Positions 62,059 to 64,000 of a stretch of 64,000 bases of DNA are shown one piece after another. The position numbers were made by a program, and so were the translations under genes. The stretch is from positions 1-64,000 of the forward strand of contig NZ_AJLN01000047.1 of the NCBI RefSeq assembly GCF_000317285.1, given 5' to 3'. How positions within the stretch are numbered: position 1 is the stretch's first letter; each line of letters opens with the position of its first letter. The stretch comes from Chlorogloeopsis fritschii PCC 6912 (lineage in GTDB: Bacteria; Cyanobacteriota; Cyanobacteriia; Cyanobacteriales; Nostocaceae). The notes under the pieces are model-generated. The model had not been told where the DNA came from. It ran no database searches and saw only the letters and a list, made by a program, of their open reading frames with translations.

Positions 62059-64000
62059 ATGTTTAGCTTGGTTTCTTTGGCAGTTTATACAACTCTGGCA
62101 ATGGCTTTTACTCGTAGCAAGGTGTACACAAATCAGCATCAGCTAAACAATAACAAAAAAAAGTTGACATCTGCGACTAAGGAACATATCACTAGCTGTA
62201 AGGATACGAATCAAGCCCTATTACAGGAATTGGAATCTTATAAGCAATCAGTATTAGAACCGCAAGAACTACTCTACTCCTTAGCAGAACTTAGCCCATT
62301 TCCAATTGTGGTTGTATGTCTCGAAAGCGGCAATATTCTATTTAAAAATCAACTTTTAGAGCCTCTGTTTGGAATCGATTCGTACAAAAAGCTCGACAAA
62401 ATAACCTCTGAATTTTATGCTAATTCCGCTTTATGGACTCAGTTAACTAACAAGCTTTACAGTGGTGAGCCTGTTAAAAACTTTGCAGTTCAGCTCAAAA
62501 AAATTAATGGAAATCTTTTTGAAGCCCTAATTTCAGCCAAAGTTGTTAACTACGAAGATAAACTCGCAGCACTAATCGTATTCAATGAGCAGCCGAGAAC
62601 AAAGCAGATAAACGCCTTGTTTGGGGATAAAACTGAAGATATAAATGCCCAAGCAAAGCCAGAAAATCTCAACTCTGGTTTTGAAACTAGCACAGGCTCT
62701 ACGATCCCAGCGTTAGCAATTGAGTACCAACATTTAGAGGCACGCCTACATCTGATGGAACGTGCGCTGGCTGCTAGCAGTAATGGGATTATTTTGACAG
62801 ATGTCAATCAACCAGACAATCCAATTATTTACGTCAATCCAGCCTTTGAGAAGATGACAGGCTACTGTGCTGGTGAAGTCATTGGACGTAATTGCCGCTT
62901 CTTACAAGGAAATGAACGGGATCAGGCAGCTGTTGAGGAATTGCGTATTGCCATTCAAGAACAAAGAGAATGCCATGTGATTTTACGAAATTATCGTAAA
63001 GATGGTACTCCGTTTTGGAATGAACTTTACGTAGCTCCTGTGTTTGATGCCTTTGGGTGTCTAACTCACTTTATTGGCGTTCAAAACGATATTACTCAGC
63101 ACCTGGAGGCAACAGAGGCGTTGCGGGAGCGAGAAGAACAGTATCGTCGGATTGTGGAAACGGCAACTGAAGGAATTTGGGTACTCGATAAAGACAATAA
63201 GACTCGCTTTGTCAACCAACAAATGGCAACGATGTTGGGCTACACAGTTGACGAAATGCTCGGTAAGACGCTGTTCTCTTTTATGGATTCAGAAGGACTA
63301 GCGATCGCCACTAATCTGCTTTCGCGTCGTCAACAGGGTATTCACGAGACACACGATTTCAAATTTCGGTGTAAAGACGGCTCAGATTTATGGGCGATGA
63401 TTTCTTGTGCGCCGTTGTTTGACGAGCAGGGAAATTATGCTGGTGCATTGGGGATGGTTACTGACATCACCGATCGCAAACACATGGAAAAAAATTTAGT
63501 TCGCCATGCCTTCTACGACGCTCTTACCGGGCTACCCAACCGAGTTTTGTTTATGTGCAGACTAGAGCAAGCCATAGCACGGATCAAACGCTGTCCAGAT
63601 GACCTGTTTGCTGTACTATTTTTAGATCTTGACCGTTTTAAGCTTGTAAATGACAGCCTTGGGCACTTAGTTGGCGATCGGCTACTAGTAACACTTGCCC
63701 AACGTCTCCAAAGTTGCTTGCACCCTGACGATGACGATACTGTGGCTCGCTTAGGAGGAGATGAATTTACTATCTTGCTTTCTCACATTCAATCTGTTGA
63801 TGACGCCATCCGTGTCGCAGAAGATATTCATCAGATCCTAAAGTCACCATTCAACTTGAATGGATATGAAGTATTTACAACTGCCAGTATTGGTATTGTC
63901 TTGGGTACAACTAAGTACTCTCAAGCGGCAGACTTACTTCGAGATGCTGACACTGCCCTTTACCGTGCTAAAGAGCAAGGTCAAGCTTGGCATATGGTTT
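62059..64000 (+). CDS. LOV-PAS-GGDEF protein, cut by window end
   Basis: The first 647 codons of a longer gene. ATG 62059 is the first start after an in-frame TGA. A hydrophobic N-terminus (MFSLVSLAVYTTLAMAF) may be a membrane anchor or signal. A PAS-like domain follows (LSPFPIVVVCLESGNILF). A LOV domain at about 235-350 has the flavin-adduct motif IGRNCRFLQG (Cys279) and ends in THFIGVQNDIT. Another PAS follows (RRIVETATEGIWVLDKD), then GGDEF with DALTGLPNRVLF and RLGGDEFTILL (GGDEF 566-570). An EAL domain may follow outside the window. Predicted blue-light-controlled c-di-GMP enzyme. Confidence 0.88.
   Translation, partial: MFSLVSLAVYTTLAMAFTRSKVYTNQHQLNNNKKKLTSATKEHITSCKDTNQALLQELESYKQSVLEPQELLYSLAELSPFPIVVVCLESGNILFKNQLLEPLFGIDSYKKLDKITSEFYANSALWTQLTNKLYSGEPVKNFAVQLKKINGNLFEALISAKVVNYEDKLAALIVFNEQPRTKQINALFGDKTEDINAQAKPENLNSGFETSTGSTIPALAIEYQHLEARLHLMERALAASSNGIILTDVNQPDNPIIYVNPAFEKMTGYCAGEVIGRNCRFLQGNERDQAAVEELRIAIQEQRECHVILRNYRKDGTPFWNELYVAPVFDAFGCLTHFIGVQNDITQHLEATEALREREEQYRRIVETATEGIWVLDKDNKTRFVNQQMATMLGYTVDEMLGKTLFSFMDSEGLAIATNLLSRRQQGIHETHDFKFRCKDGSDLWAMISCAPLFDEQGNYAGALGMVTDITDRKHMEKNLVRHAFYDALTGLPNRVLFMCRLEQAIARIKRCPDDLFAVLFLDLDRFKLVNDSLGHLVGDRLLVTLAQRLQSCLHPDDDDTVARLGGDEFTILLSHIQSVDDAIRVAEDIHQILKSPFNLNGYEVFTTASIGIVLGTTKYSQAADLLRDADTALYRAKEQGQAWHMV

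Noticed and set aside
61936-62139. 67-codon minus-strand frame near the right edge
   Set aside because: Antisense to the start of the long LOV-GGDEF gene, which has clear domains.

Overview
The window looks like chromosomal DNA from a filamentous, probably heterocyst-forming cyanobacterium (Nostocales type). The octamer GCGATCGC (HIP1) recurs throughout. Spacers carry heptameric short tandem repeats such as TAGTCCC, and many small palindromic elements. Several proteins are cyanobacterial types: a PucC-like carrier, the cyanobacterial glutamate-cysteine ligase, a five-gene phototaxis-type chemosensory locus with cyanobacteriochrome GAF domains, an SLH porin-like protein and MiaE. No transposase gene, rRNA or phage module was seen. 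All names rest on reading motifs by eye; no database search was run.

Layout. 0.6-6 kb: PucC-like MFS carrier, inositol-monophosphatase-family enzyme, a cas-less CRISPR remnant, and an SLH protein with a poly-Asp tail. 6-14.1 kb: MscS channel, nested repeats, histone-deacetylase-like amidohydrolase, cyanobacterial gshA, trmL, a large LysM/M23 murein hydrolase, and a CAT-anticodon tRNA. 14.2-24.3 kb: mostly housekeeping genes (cobS, comF, miaE, holA) plus conserved hypotheticals and an RDD/SpoIIM-type membrane-protein group. 24.5-29.7 kb: a co-oriented run of two-domain multicopper oxidase, HhH lipoprotein, ferritin-like protein, FTR1 permease and MOSC protein, which resembles a bacterial Fet3/Ftr1-style iron module. 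30.3-32.8 kb: cbiM-cbiQ-cbiO cobalt/nickel ECF transporter. 33-43.6 kb: two DUF1269 proteins, lipoproteins, a DUF1361 protein, a baeRF-type protein, a PEP-synthase-like protein and MgtC. 43.6-46 kb: a VapBC-like toxin-antitoxin pair beside two tandem Uma2-family genes and the remnant of a third. 46-50 kb: metF, trpS and a B12-binding radical SAM protein. 50.9-60.9 kb: PatA-like regulator, CheY, CheW, a five-GAF MCP and a CheA-REC hybrid, in the order of pixGHIJL. 62 kb to the right edge: the start of a LOV-PAS-GGDEF protein, cut by the window end.

Most notable points: (1) the iron module with a 25-bp perfect palindrome upstream; (2) light input in two adjacent systems, with predicted red/green and DXCF cyanobacteriochrome domains in the MCP and a LOV domain on a GGDEF protein about 1 kb downstream; (3) small repeats nested inside other repeats, including a precisely bounded 98-bp insertion readable against an uninterrupted neighbouring copy; (4) recent gene duplication and decay in the Uma2 cluster, including a premature stop inside a mutated HIP1 site.
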